Positions 24,419 through 32,269 of a stretch of DNA of 33,162 nt are shown here, piece by piece (position 1 is the first letter of the stretch; every line of letters begins with the position of its first letter). The DNA is from an uncultured Corynebacterium sp. Its GTDB lineage: Bacteria; Actinomycetota; Actinomycetes; Mycobacteriales; Mycobacteriaceae. Location of the stretch: the NCBI RefSeq assembly GCF_946222985.1, contig NZ_CAMIFY010000031.1:1-33162 (forward strand), given 5' to 3'. The position numbers and the translations under genes are program-made. Under the pieces are notes generated by a model. The model saw only the letters and a list, made by a program, of their open reading frames with translations, did not search any database and was not told the DNA's origin.

Positions 24419-24973
24419 ATGGACATCACCATCAGCCGCGGGGACATCACGCAGGTCAAGGCCGACGCGATCGTCAACGCCGCCAACTCATCGTTGAAGG
24501 GCGGGGGCGGCGTCGACGGCGCCATCCATTCCGCCGCGGGGCCGGAGCTACTCGAGGAATGCGAGAAGCTCCGCGCCGAGTCGCTTCCCGACGGGCTGCC
24601 GCCCGGCCGCGCGGCCATCACCTCCGGCCATGGCCTGGCCGCCCAGTGGATCGTCCACGCGGTCGGCCCGGACCGCAACGCCGGCGAGGACGACTCCGCG
24701 TTGCTCGAGGCGGCGTTCCGCAGCGCCATCGACGCCGCCGACCGGGTCGGCGCCCACTCGGTGGCACTGCCGGCCATCGGCGCGGGGGCCTACGGATGGC
24801 CGGCGGCCGAGGTCGCCGCGGCGGCGCACAGGGCGACGGCGGCGCGGACCGACACGTGGGAGAACATCGTCGAGATCCACTTCGTCGTGTTCAACGAGGA
24901 GCTGGAGAACGTGTTCCGCGAAGAGTTCGAACGCGACCGCGGCGAGTCCGCCGGAGGTGGGGCAGGTGCGTGA
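24419..24973 (+). CDS. Macrodomain protein (ADP-ribose / O-acetyl-ADP-ribose hydrolase type)
   Basis: A 184-residue macrodomain expected to bind ADP-ribose and hydrolyse O-acetyl-ADP-ribose or ADP-ribosyl adducts. The hallmark GDITQVKADAIVNAANSS runs into GGGGVDGAIHSAAG, near residues 8-41. A second loop, LPAIGAGAYGWP, replaces the usual LPAISTGxYGYP. The catalytic Asn and the Asp of the GGGGVDGAI loop are present. The ATG at 24419 has GGAGGG at 24402-24407. The C-terminus overlaps the Shine-Dalgarno and possible GTG start of the lipoprotein gene that follows, suggesting translational coupling. The link between the two functions is unknown. Confidence 0.92.
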   Translation: MDITISRGDITQVKADAIVNAANSSLKGGGGVDGAIHSAAGPELLEECEKLRAESLPDGLPPGRAAITSGHGLAAQWIVHAVGPDRNAGEDDSALLEAAFRSAIDAADRVGAHSVALPAIGAGAYGWPAAEVAAAAHRATAARTDTWENIVEIHFVVFNEELENVFREEFERDRGESAGGGAGA

Positions 24974-25652
24974 CGTCATGACCACGTCCACGATCGCGAC
25001 CAAGACCAAAACCAGGCCCATGGCCAAGATGGGTCTCGCCGCCGCATGCGCGCTCGGCCTGACGTTGGCCGGCTGCGGTGACGGAGCCGACGGCGGCACC
25101 GAGCCCGACGGCGCGAACGGCGGTGGCGCGGAGACCGTGACGTCGACGGTCACCGAAGGCGCCCCGCCGGAGGAGACGACGACCGAGATGGGCGATTCGG
25201 GCGATTCGGAAGACTCGACGACGACCTCCGAGGCCGCCAACTGCGGAGTCGACGAAAACGCGCCGATCATCGAGTCGTCCATCCAGTCCATCGATCCGCC
25301 CACCGCCGGCGAATACTGGGAGCTCGCCGAGACGAACTACGATCCGTGCGGCGAGTTGACCTACGCGCTGTTCCAGCAGATGCCCCAGGGCAACGCGCAG
25401 TTCGCCACGAAGATCCTCATGTTCCACGAGGGCGAGTACCTCGGCGTCGACACCAACAACGCCCAGCAGGGGCAGATCGTCGGCGAAGCCGACGACTGGT
25501 TCGAGGTGAAGTACAAGGACTGGGAGGCGTTGCGCGACTCCGGCGAGGCCAATGCGGCCGCGCCGAAGTACACCACGAACGTCACTTTCACCTGGGACGA
25601 CGACGCGCAGCAGGTCGCCACCGACGGGCGATTCCCGAACGAGAACCTCTGA
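24966..25652 (+). CDS. LppP/LprE family lipoprotein
   Basis: A 228-residue (224 from ATG 24978) secreted lipoprotein. The signal region AAACALGLTLAGC has the lipobox LAGC, so Cys is the lipid-anchored residue. A Gly/Thr/Glu-rich linker follows, then the LppP/LprE domain: YDPCGELTYALFQ, ILMFHEGEYLGVDT, DDWFEVKYKDW, and a C-terminal strand VTFTWDDDAQQV. Two Cys (CGVDEN and DPCGEL) can pair. The GTG at 24966 is taken as start because GGAGG (24953-24957) is 8 nt upstream, overlapping the macrodomain stop. ATG 24978 or ATG 25020 would give a shorter, equally functional signal peptide. Mycobacterial family members are cell-wall lipoproteins of unclear role. Confidence 0.85.
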   Translation: MRDVMTTSTIATKTKTRPMAKMGLAAACALGLTLAGCGDGADGGTEPDGANGGGAETVTSTVTEGAPPEETTTEMGDSGDSEDSTTTSEAANCGVDENAPIIESSIQSIDPPTAGEYWELAETNYDPCGELTYALFQQMPQGNAQFATKILMFHEGEYLGVDTNNAQQGQIVGEADDWFEVKYKDWEALRDSGEANAAAPKYTTNVTFTWDDDAQQVATDGRFPNENL

Positions 25653-25661
25653 CGCCCGCCG

Positions 25662-27473
25662 CTACTGCTTCTTCAGCACCTCCGCGATGAAGTCCGAGAT
25701 GACTTCCCGCGAAATCTTCACGTCGATGACCAGCACCCCGGAGCCGGAGTCTGAGTCGGAGGCGGCGGCGTTGGACTCGTCGTCAAGCATCTCCGCCACC
25801 CGCGCGAAGTCGGACATCTCGGAGACGGTGACCCCGCGGGCGCCGAGCGAGCGGCCGACGGCCGCGAAATCCACGTCGTCGATGACCATCGACGCGGTGT
25901 CCAGGCCCTCGGCCCGGTACTGATGCAGCTCGGCGCCGTACGCGGCGTCGTTCATGACGATCACCGCACCGCGGCGCACGCTGCGGAACACCGTCTCGGC
26001 GTCCGACAGCGCCATCAGGCCGCCGCCGTCGCCGGTGACGAGCACCGTGAAATCATCCGGCCGCGCCGCCGCGACGCCGATGGCGGTGGGAAAGCCCAGG
26101 CCGATCGTCTGAATCGCCGTGCCGAGGAGCACCTGCGCGCGCGGATCGGGGCTGTCGAGGTACATCGGCACCCACCCGAGGAAATGGCCGCCGTCGGTGC
26201 ACACCGTGCGCTGCGCGGGCAGGATGCGATTCAGCTCGCGCAGCGCGGCGCGCGGATCGAGGCGACCGTCGGCGCCGCGGTCGTGGAACAGTTCCGGCTG
26301 CGTGGCGGGATCCTCCGCCGGGGGCAGGGCGCCGAGCTCGTCGCGCCAGGTGCGCTCCCGGCGATCGTCGGTGCGGGCGGCGACGAAGGTCGTCAGCTCC
26401 GGCAGGGCATGGGCCAGCTCGCACAAGACCCGCTTGTCGACGCTCCGGCTCGACGGATGCTCCTCCAACGTCAGGTGGACGATCGTCGCATCGGGTGAGA
26501 ACAGCGACCCGCCGCGGGCCTGGAAGGCGTTGAAACTGGCGCCGAGGACCAGGACCACGTCGGCGTCGCGGGCGATGGGCAGGTGCGCGAGGTGGGTGAA
26601 CCCGCCGGCCGTGCCCAGGCACCACGGGCCGCCGACGACGTTGCGCGCCATCGCCGAGTGCATGTGCAGCGCACCGAGCCGGTCACCGAGGGCGGCGACC
26701 TCGTCGGCGACTCCGGCGCGCACCACGCCGCGACCCGACAGGATCAGCGGGCGCCGCGCGTCGGCCAGGATCCGGGCGACATCCTCGAGTTCGGCGAGGG
26801 TGTCGTCGGAAAGCGGGCGCGACGGCGTCGCGTGGGCGGGGCGCAGCAGCTCCGGGCGGGAGAGCACGTCGCCGCCGTCGACGAGCGGCGCGTTCTGCAG
26901 GTCGAAGGGGATCATCAGGGCCACCGGCTCCTGACGGGTCGCCGCCAGTGCGAACGCGGCGTGGGCGTCGGCGGCCGCGGTGGCCGGGGTCGGCGTGAAG
27001 TGATCGATTCCCAGGGCGTCGAGCAGGCCCGCCTGGTCGAGGTCGAAGTGGCGCGCCCCGGCGGAGGGGGCCGCGCCGGCGAGGTAGACCATCGGCACGC
27101 GCGCGGCCTTGGCCTCGGCCAGTGCGGTGATGGCGTTGGTGAATCCGGCGCCGCACGTGGTCGTGGCAACGGCGATGCCGCCGCCCGCGCGGAAGAAGGC
27201 GTCGGCCGCGGCGACGGCCCCGGCCTCGTGGCGCGTCGACGTGTACGGGAAGCCCTGGGAGGTGAGGTGGCTGACGACGTGCGAGTTGGCGTTGCCCACC
27301 AGACCGAAGACGTGGTCCGCGCGCTCGACGATGACGTCGGCGACGGCCGTGGACACAGTGGCGTCGAGGCTCAGCGCGGGGGCCGGGGCGTGGGTGCGCT
27401 CGTCGACCTTCGGCGTCGGATGCCCGAATGTGTGGGTTTTGGGATCGGTGGTGTTCGAGGAATGACGCTGCAC
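25662..27473 (-). CDS. Thiamine diphosphate-dependent enzyme (acetolactate synthase / benzoylformate decarboxylase-like)
   Basis: A 603-residue ThDP enzyme. The PYR domain carries the catalytic Glu in TRHEAGAVAAADAFF (Glu83). The middle domain has the Rossmann-like LILSGRGVV. The PP domain has the ThDP-Mg motif GDGGG (near 478), ending with NDAAYGAE. The reaction is likely decarboxylation of a 2-oxo acid or carboligation. It is not adjacent to a small acetolactate synthase subunit or the ilv operon, so it is probably not the main anabolic enzyme. The start is a GTG at 27473 with AAGGAG 7 nt upstream. An Asp/Ser-rich insert (NAAASDSDSGSG) sits near the C-terminus. It ends 9 bp from the convergent LppP/LprE gene. 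Confidence 0.85.
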   Translation of the reverse strand: MQRHSSNTTDPKTHTFGHPTPKVDERTHAPAPALSLDATVSTAVADVIVERADHVFGLVGNANSHVVSHLTSQGFPYTSTRHEAGAVAAADAFFRAGGGIAVATTTCGAGFTNAITALAEAKAARVPMVYLAGAAPSAGARHFDLDQAGLLDALGIDHFTPTPATAAADAHAAFALAATRQEPVALMIPFDLQNAPLVDGGDVLSRPELLRPAHATPSRPLSDDTLAELEDVARILADARRPLILSGRGVVRAGVADEVAALGDRLGALHMHSAMARNVVGGPWCLGTAGGFTHLAHLPIARDADVVLVLGASFNAFQARGGSLFSPDATIVHLTLEEHPSSRSVDKRVLCELAHALPELTTFVAARTDDRRERTWRDELGALPPAEDPATQPELFHDRGADGRLDPRAALRELNRILPAQRTVCTDGGHFLGWVPMYLDSPDPRAQVLLGTAIQTIGLGFPTAIGVAAARPDDFTVLVTGDGGGLMALSDAETVFRSVRRGAVIVMNDAAYGAELHQYRAEGLDTASMVIDDVDFAAVGRSLGARGVTVSEMSDFARVAEMLDDESNAAASDSDSGSGVLVIDVKISREVISDFIAEVLKKQ

Positions 27474-27550
27474 GGAGGGGCTCCTTCGACGGAGTGCGAG
27501 GGGTGCGGTTGGGCGTGAGCGCCGATTCTTGCCGATGATGCTGGTCGGCG

Positions 27551-27591
27551 AAACCCGTGGAAGCGTCATAACGGTTTGATCACGGGTTATG
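27551..27591 (-). promoter_or_regulatory. Inverted-repeat operator candidate upstream of the ThDP enzyme gene
   Basis: AACCCGTG (27552-27559) and CACGGGTT (27581-27588) are perfect 8-bp inverted arms 21 bp apart. CATAAC (27567-27572) and GTTATG (27586-27591) form a second, overlapping inverted repeat. The DNA is locally AT-richer than its surroundings and lies 80-120 bp before the start. Binding protein unknown. Confidence 0.45.
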
Positions 27592-27748
27592 GCGACGATC
27601 CGGGGGTGAAAACAAGGGGGATTACGGTGTTCGTGCAGAAATGCACGGCGCGTTTCATGGGGGTGGCACAGGGGGGGGCGGGGGCGTGGTCAGGGCATGG
27701 CCAAACGCCGGGCCGGGGTCGTCCCCGTGAAGAGCTCCCGCGGAACTC

Positions 27749-29185
27749 CTACTTCGTGGCGATGTGCTCGAGGATGAAGTCCTTGACCACGTCGGCGTCG
27801 TTGGGCAGGTCGACGACCCGTCGCGGCGCGTCCATGATCTCGGCGAAGCGCTCGGGCATGTCGGGTTCGGTGCCGGTGGCCTCCATGATGGTGTCGGCGA
27901 ACTTCACCGGCAGCGCGGTCTCCAGGCACACGATCGGCGTCGACACCTGGTCCCGCAGTCCGCGCGCGACGTGGATGCCGTCGGCGGTGTGCGGGTCGAC
28001 CATGACGCCGAGGCGTTCGTGGCAGTCGCGGATGGTCTCCACGCGGTCGGCGTGGGTGGAGCGGCCGGACAGGAAGCCGTGGACGGCGGAGGCGTCGGGG
28101 AACACCGGGTCGCCGGTGAGCGTGAACCCGCCCTGCTTGACCTTGACGCCGAACAGCTCGCCGACGCGCTCGGCGTCGCGTCCGAGCAGGTCGAAGATGA
28201 AGCGCTCGAAATTCGACGCCCGCGAGATGTCCATCGACGGGCTCGACGTCGCCTCGGTTTCGTCGGCGGTCCGCACGCGGTAGGCGCCGGTGCGGAAGAA
28301 CTCGTCGAGGACGTCGTTTTCGTTGGTGGCCACGATCAGGCGGTCGATCGGCACGCCCATCGACTTGGCGATGTGGCCGGCGCAGACGTCGCCGAAGTTG
28401 CCCGTGGGCACGGAGAAGCTGATCTTCTCGTCGTTGGAATCGGTCATGCGGATCCACGTCGAGACGTAGTAGACGATCTGCGCCATCAGGCGCGCCCAGT
28501 TGATGGAGTTGACGGCGCCGATGCGGTTGGCGGCCTTGTACTCGAGGTCGCCGGAGACGGCCTTGACCACGTCCTGGCAGTCGTCGAAGACGCCGTCGAG
28601 GGCGATGTTGTGGATGTTCGGGTCGTCGAGACCGAACATCTGGGCCTGCTGGAACGGCGTCATGCGCCCGGCGGGGGTGAGCATGAACACCGAGATGCCG
28701 TGGCGGCCGCGCATGGCGTATTCCGCCGACGATCCGGTGTCGCCGGAGGTGGCGCCGAGGATGTTGAGCGTTTCGTCGCGGCGGGCCAGCTCGTACTCGA
28801 AGAGCTCGCCGAGCAGCTGCATGGCCATGTCCTTGAACGCCGCGGTGGGCCCCATGGACAGGTGGCCGATGTGCAGGCCGTCGTCGAGTTCGGTGACCGG
28901 GACGATGTCCGGGTCGGAGAACTTCGGGGTGGTGTAGGCGCGGGCGCAGATGGCCTTGAGGTCGTCGGCGGGGATGTCGTCGACGAAGAGCCGCAGGACT
29001 TCGGCGGCGAGCGCGGCGTAGCCGTCGTCGGCGAGGACCCGGCGCCAGCGCGTCAGCGTCGCGTCGTCGACCTGCGGGTATTCGGCGGGCAGGTACAGGC
29101 CGCCGTCGGGGGCGAGTCCGCCGAGCAGGATGTCGGAGAACTTGGCGGGGGTCTGCCTGGGATCGCGCGTCGAAATGTAGTCCAC
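27749..29185 (-). CDS. thrC: Threonine synthase
   Basis: A 478-residue PLP enzyme that converts O-phosphohomoserine to threonine. The PLP lysine is in GPTAAFKDMAMQLL (Lys118). The phosphate loop is GATSGDTGSSAEYAM, followed by VFMLTPAGRMTPFQQAQMFG and SVPTGNFGDVCAGHI. The sequence closely resembles corynebacterial ThrC as I recall it, including the opening DYISTRD. That resemblance, plus TAAGGT (29198-29193) 7 nt before, sets the GTG at 29185 as a leaderless start and not the ATG at 29224. It stands alone, without hom-thrB nearby, as in C. glutamicum. Confidence 0.96.
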   Translation of the reverse strand: MDYISTRDPRQTPAKFSDILLGGLAPDGGLYLPAEYPQVDDATLTRWRRVLADDGYAALAAEVLRLFVDDIPADDLKAICARAYTTPKFSDPDIVPVTELDDGLHIGHLSMGPTAAFKDMAMQLLGELFEYELARRDETLNILGATSGDTGSSAEYAMRGRHGISVFMLTPAGRMTPFQQAQMFGLDDPNIHNIALDGVFDDCQDVVKAVSGDLEYKAANRIGAVNSINWARLMAQIVYYVSTWIRMTDSNDEKISFSVPTGNFGDVCAGHIAKSMGVPIDRLIVATNENDVLDEFFRTGAYRVRTADETEATSSPSMDISRASNFERFIFDLLGRDAERVGELFGVKVKQGGFTLTGDPVFPDASAVHGFLSGRSTHADRVETIRDCHERLGVMVDPHTADGIHVARGLRDQVSTPIVCLETALPVKFADTIMEATGTEPDMPERFAEIMDAPRRVVDLPNDADVVKDFILEHIATK

Positions 29186-29198
29186 GGCTGCAACCTTA
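29186..29198 (-). promoter_or_regulatory. Leaderless promoter -10 of thrC
   Basis: On the minus strand TAAGGT (29198-29193) ends 7 nt before GTG 29185. The AAGG within it could also act as a weak Shine-Dalgarno. Confidence 0.55.
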
Positions 29199-29283
29199 CT
29201 TAATGCGCTGCTTTGCGACGTCATGGCCCGACGGGAAATCCACCGCCGGACGATACGCGGGGGCGGACGTCGTCGGGAACGCG

Positions 29284-29317
29284 AAAACCCCGCGTCCACC
29301 GACGGGGGAGCGGGGTT
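29284..29317 (-). terminator. Terminator of the PRC-barrel/DUF2382 gene
   Basis: AACCCCGC (29286-29293) pairs with GCGGGGTT (29310-29317), 16-nt loop. On the minus strand the stem is followed by TTTT, making an intrinsic terminator 54 bp beyond the stop at 29371. Confidence 0.7.
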
Positions 29318-29370
29318 CGTGCGAAGTGCGGGGCCGGGCCCGATGGGCGGCGGCCGCGCGCTGCGCCGTC

Positions 29371-30261
29371 TTAGCGGCGGTCGCGACCGTCGACGCCGTC
29401 GACGCCGTCAGCCTCGATCTGCTCCTTGCGGAGCTCCTCGGTGTGGGTCTCGGTGTCGCGGACGGTCTCCTTGCCCAGGTTGACCTTCTCCACCGGGACG
29501 GACTCCTTGGTCACGTTGACGCGCTCCTCGTGGAGGGTCACCGAGGCCTCGTCGTCGCCGATGGAGGTGTCGAGGTTGCGGGCCTCCTCGGGGGAGATGG
29601 GCTCGCGCTCGAGGCGAACCTCTTCGCGGGTGACGGGGACCTCGACGGTCTCGGTGTCGGTGACGACGTGCTTGCGCAGGCGGACCTTGCCGGTCTCGAC
29701 GTTCTGCTTGTCGACGTTCAGGCGCTCCTCCGAGCGGACCATGGCGTCCTGGTCGGCGGTGGTGCCGCGGTCGCGGACGTCGGCGTCGGAAGCGTCGCGG
29801 ACCTGGCCCGGGCGGCGGGTGGCGGCGTCATCGGCATCGGTGCGGTCGTTGGCGGCCAGACCGGCGCCCGCGCCGGCACCGGCACCGGCGCCCAGGCCGG
29901 CCTCGGTGTTGCGGCGGTCGTCGGAGCCGTAGCGCTCGACGTCCTCGGTGTTGGTGAGCTGGTAGTGCTCGTAGATGTTCTTCTGATCCTCGGGGGTCAG
30001 GTAGTCATCCGTGTTGAGGTTCGGGGCATCCTTGATGCGGTCCTTGTCGAACGCGAGCTGGAGCTCTTCGCCGTTGAGGCGGTGGCCGCGCATCGGGACG
30101 AGGCTGCTGCTCATGCCGAACAGTCCGTGGCCGACCTCGATGAAGGTGGGCTGACCGGAGTTGTCGTCGACGAAGACCTCCTTGATGTCGCCCAGCTTGT
30201 CGCCGTTGCGGTCGTACGCGGTGGCGTTGAAGAGGTCCTTGATGTTCTTGTCGTTCGTCAT
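29371..30261 (-). CDS. PRC-barrel and DUF2382 (YsnF/AvaK) stress-type protein
   Basis: A 296-residue soluble protein. The N-terminal PRC-barrel is at about 5-75 (LFNATAYDRNGDKLGDIKEVFVDDNSGQPT, in segments typical of the fold). A Gly-Ala linker (GLGAGAGAGAGAGLA, near 122-136) is followed by a DUF2382 region at about 175-280 rich in Glu, Val and Arg (RSEERLNVDKQ, VEVPVTREEVRLER, LHEERVNVTKESVPVEKVNL). This combination is found in desiccation- or stress-induced proteins of actinobacteria. The biochemical role is unknown. The ATG at 30261 has AAGGAA upstream. The large upstream region with several palindromes suggests tight control. Confidence 0.88.
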   Translation of the reverse strand: MTNDKNIKDLFNATAYDRNGDKLGDIKEVFVDDNSGQPTFIEVGHGLFGMSSSLVPMRGHRLNGEELQLAFDKDRIKDAPNLNTDDYLTPEDQKNIYEHYQLTNTEDVERYGSDDRRNTEAGLGAGAGAGAGAGLAANDRTDADDAATRRPGQVRDASDADVRDRGTTADQDAMVRSEERLNVDKQNVETGKVRLRKHVVTDTETVEVPVTREEVRLEREPISPEEARNLDTSIGDDEASVTLHEERVNVTKESVPVEKVNLGKETVRDTETHTEELRKEQIEADGVDGVDGRDRR

Positions 30262-30822
30262 GTCGAGATTCCTTCCGTTGACTGCTTCACGATGCCGGCC
30301 AACTGGATTGACGGCCGACGGTGTCCATGCGGTCTATCTCGGGTTCTCGCCCGAAACGGCCGCCAGGAACGGGTTTTTTTCATCGACCCGATCACGTGGT
30401 GACCGATGCTTACGACGGTAAGTGCAATGACGTTCACGTGCAGAGTGAAACGCGTTCGAACGCGCCATCACTGGGACTCATGTGACGGATGGTGCGAAAA
30501 GCAGACATTTCGTGACCCCGGTTACAAACGTCATTCACCCTGCTCGTGAGGGGTTCCCGCGGACGATTGATAGTCGGTGGACCCGGCTTCGTTTCAAATC
30601 GGTCACAATCAACCGATGTACGCCAAATGGGGTGATCGATCGGGGAATCGATGTCGTCGCGGTCGCCGGTCGGCGAGGGACCCCGTCGACGCGTTTCAAC
30701 CGGAAGGTGGGTCGGCCGCCCGACACCGTTCTAAGATTTCGTTTGATGCCCGCGGTTGGGCCCCGATCGGGGTCGAGTCGGGAAAAACGTCGGGATAGTG
30801 AACGAGAAGCCGGGGAGGCGCC
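30262..30822. other. 561-bp gene-free regulatory region with clustered palindromes
   Basis: The region lies between two divergent genes and holds no convincing coding sequence. Between 30392 and 30464 are four inverted repeats: TCAC-GTG-GTGA (30392-30402), CTTAC-GACG-GTAAG (30409-30422), TTCAC-N7-GTGAA (30433-30449), and the perfect 14-bp CGCGTTCGAACGCG (30451-30464). A run of seven T (about 30372-30378) follows CGGG. Together these suggest one or more operators. The stretch 30470-30800 is AT-richer than average and shows no clear feature. Confidence 0.55.
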
Positions 30823-31128
30823 ATGCAGTCGGGAGCGGTCGAGCCGGGGGAGTCCGCCGGTTCGATCGTCTTCGTCACGGACATGCCCGCCGGGTCCGAG
30901 TTGGAGAACGTGAAGGTCGTCGTCCGCTATCACCCGGATCATCGCGACGACGTCGTCGCGGGGGCGTCGGAGGCGCGGTGGCCGCTGGGCTTCCTGCCTA
31001 CCGGGGCAGTGGCGCGACCGCTGCGGTCGGGGAAGGCGGGGCAGGGCGCCGGGGAGCTTCTTCGCGCGACGGCCGTCGTCCTCGCGCCCGTCGTGCTGGT
31101 GATCCTGGTGTTCCTGCTTCTGGCGTGA
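30823..31128 (+). CDS. Small tail-anchored membrane protein, unknown
   Basis: A 101-residue protein. The soluble N-terminal part (VFVTDMPAGSELENVKVVVRY) is followed by a linker and one C-terminal hydrophobic helix (AVVLAPVVLVILVFLLLA, about 83-101), typical of a tail-anchored protein with the N-terminus in the cytoplasm. I do not recognise a family. GGGGAGG lies 5-10 nt before ATG 30823. The gene is divergent from the PRC-barrel gene and shares the palindrome-rich region. Confidence 0.6.
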   Translation: MQSGAVEPGESAGSIVFVTDMPAGSELENVKVVVRYHPDHRDDVVAGASEARWPLGFLPTGAVARPLRSGKAGQGAGELLRATAVVLAPVVLVILVFLLLA

Positions 31129-31225
31129 GGGGGCGCAGTGCCCGCCGGTGGAGAGGCCGGCCGCACCGGTGCCCGTCGTAAAGCCGCGCGGCATTCGGTC
31201 GTAGCCAAGGCCGTGGAAAAGGACG

Positions 31226-31259
31226 AAGCCCGGGGCCGCCGTACGGCGACTCCGGGCTT
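31226..31259. terminator. Terminator with internal palindrome
   Basis: AAGCCCGG (31226-31233) pairs with CCGGGCTT (31252-31259). The loop contains the perfect palindrome CGCCGTACGGCG. It lies between the small tail-anchored gene and the convergent LGFP lipoprotein gene and could serve both. Confidence 0.6.
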
Positions 31260-31306
31260 GGTGACGTCAACCGGCCGCGACATCGCGCGCGCCGGGAGGC
31301 GTCGAA

Positions 31307-31891
31307 TTACTCGTACTTGGCGGAGAACTCGCCGCCCTCGTCCTGGGTCCACAGGATCTTGCCGTTGGTGAACGTCTGCTCCCAGCCGCCCTCGATCTCG
31401 GCCTCGCCGGCGGTCGGCAGGCCGACCTCGTTGCCCAGCGCGCCGTCTTCCTTCCAGGTCTCGCCGATCATGCCGACGATCGGGTGGGTGCCGCCGTCGG
31501 GCGAGGAGGCGACCCAGCCGTTCTCGTACTCGGCGAGAACGTTGTCGCCGGCCTTCTCGGCCGACTGGAACGCGCCCAGGTTGGCGGCGGTGGCGGCGTC
31601 GGTGACCTCGACCGGCACATCGCCCTCGGCGACGTCCTCGGTCTCGGCGTCGGCCTCTTCGCTGCCCTCGGTGCCCTCGGCGTCGGCGGACTCGGACTCG
31701 CCGCCCTCGCCCTCGGCGTCGGTGGTCTCGGACTCGCCGCCGTCGGTCGCGCCGTCGACGGCCTCGTTCACGGTGTCGGTGGCGTTGGCGGCGGTGTCCT
31801 CGGCCTCATCCGTCGAGCATGCCGCGGCGCCCATCAGCAGGGTGGCGCCGAAGACGGCGGCCGTCGTGCGGGTCAGGGTGTTCTTGCGCAT
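31307..31891 (-). CDS. LGFP-motif lipoprotein with acidic linker
   Basis: A 194-residue exported protein. The signal peptide MRKNTLTRTTAAVFGATLLMGAAAC has a lipobox-like GAAAC, so Cys25 is the likely lipid anchor (the -3 residue is Ala, not Leu). A linker of about 65 residues is almost entirely Glu, Asp, Ser, Ala and Gly. The C-terminal domain carries one LGFP-type repeat (ALGNEVGLPTAGEAEIEGGWEQTF, ending NGKILWTQ). LGFP repeats tie proteins to the mycolic-acid-bearing cell wall in corynebacteria. The ATG at 31891 has GAGGAG upstream. An alternative ATG at 31948 is disfavoured because the signal peptide would be buried. Confidence 0.85.
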   Translation of the reverse strand: MRKNTLTRTTAAVFGATLLMGAAACSTDEAEDTAANATDTVNEAVDGATDGGESETTDAEGEGGESESADAEGTEGSEEADAETEDVAEGDVPVEVTDAATAANLGAFQSAEKAGDNVLAEYENGWVASSPDGGTHPIVGMIGETWKEDGALGNEVGLPTAGEAEIEGGWEQTFTNGKILWTQDEGGEFSAKYE

Positions 31892-32006
31892 CGTGTTCTC
31901 CTCGGAGTTCGTGGCTGAAGTACGGGGCATCATCGGCAGCACCTTCATCGAACGGGGTTAATGAAAACCTTTTGCCGATGGGCTGCAATGTTGCTCCTCG
32001 ACCCCA

Positions 32007-32034
32007 TCGTTACCGAGGGGCACGGGTGTTGCAA
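32007..32034 (-). promoter_or_regulatory. Promoter of the LGFP lipoprotein gene
   Basis: On the minus strand TTGCAA (32034-32029), 16 nt, TAACGA (32012-32007). Transcription would begin near 32000, giving a leader of about 110 nt. Confidence 0.45.
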
Positions 32035-32173
32035 GGGTTGCGGGGCAGTTGACGACGGATCGTTATCAACCATTCACATCCCTTCGCGGTGTAAAACCCG
32101 GCGGAAACGGCCGTGCGGCGGGGGAGACGGAGCGGCGGTGCCGAAGGTCGAAGGTGTGCATGACCCCGACGAA

Positions 32174-32208
32174 AACCCCCGACCGGAATCATCTTCCGAT
32201 CGGGGGTT
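32174..32208 (-). terminator. Terminator of glnA
   Basis: AACCCCCGA (32174-32182) pairs with TCGGGGGTT (32200-32208), and CGGAA with TTCCG inside, one mismatch between them. On the minus strand the stem runs into TTTTC, a standard intrinsic terminator 60 bp beyond the glnA stop. Confidence 0.85.
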
Positions 32209-32269
32209 CGATGTTGCACCGGCGCCCGGGGGCGCGGTCGCCGCCGGGTGGCCCGGCAGTCGCGGTGGT

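Larger units (their letters stand above)
31892..32269. other. 378-bp intergenic region: lipoprotein promoter and glnA terminator
   Basis: No gene is seen. It contains the promoter of the LGFP lipoprotein gene (32007-32034) and the glnA terminator (32174-32208). An imperfect stem CGATGGG / CCCATCG (31977-31983, 32003-32009) lies at the beginning of the lipoprotein leader. Confidence 0.6.

Noticed and set aside
27764..29203. 479-codon plus-strand open frame opposite thrC
   Set aside because: Antisense shadow. Val/Gly/Asp-rich, with no ribosome site or motif.
30350..30378. CCCG...CGGG followed by seven T, terminator-like on the plus strand
   Set aside because: The stem is only 4 bp and no plus-strand transcript source is visible upstream. 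Not enough for a terminator or small RNA call.
30482..30913. 143-codon plus-strand open frame in the region before the tail-anchored gene
   Set aside because: Arg/Ser/Pro-rich with no plausible ribosome site, and overlapped out of frame by the better-supported gene at 30823.
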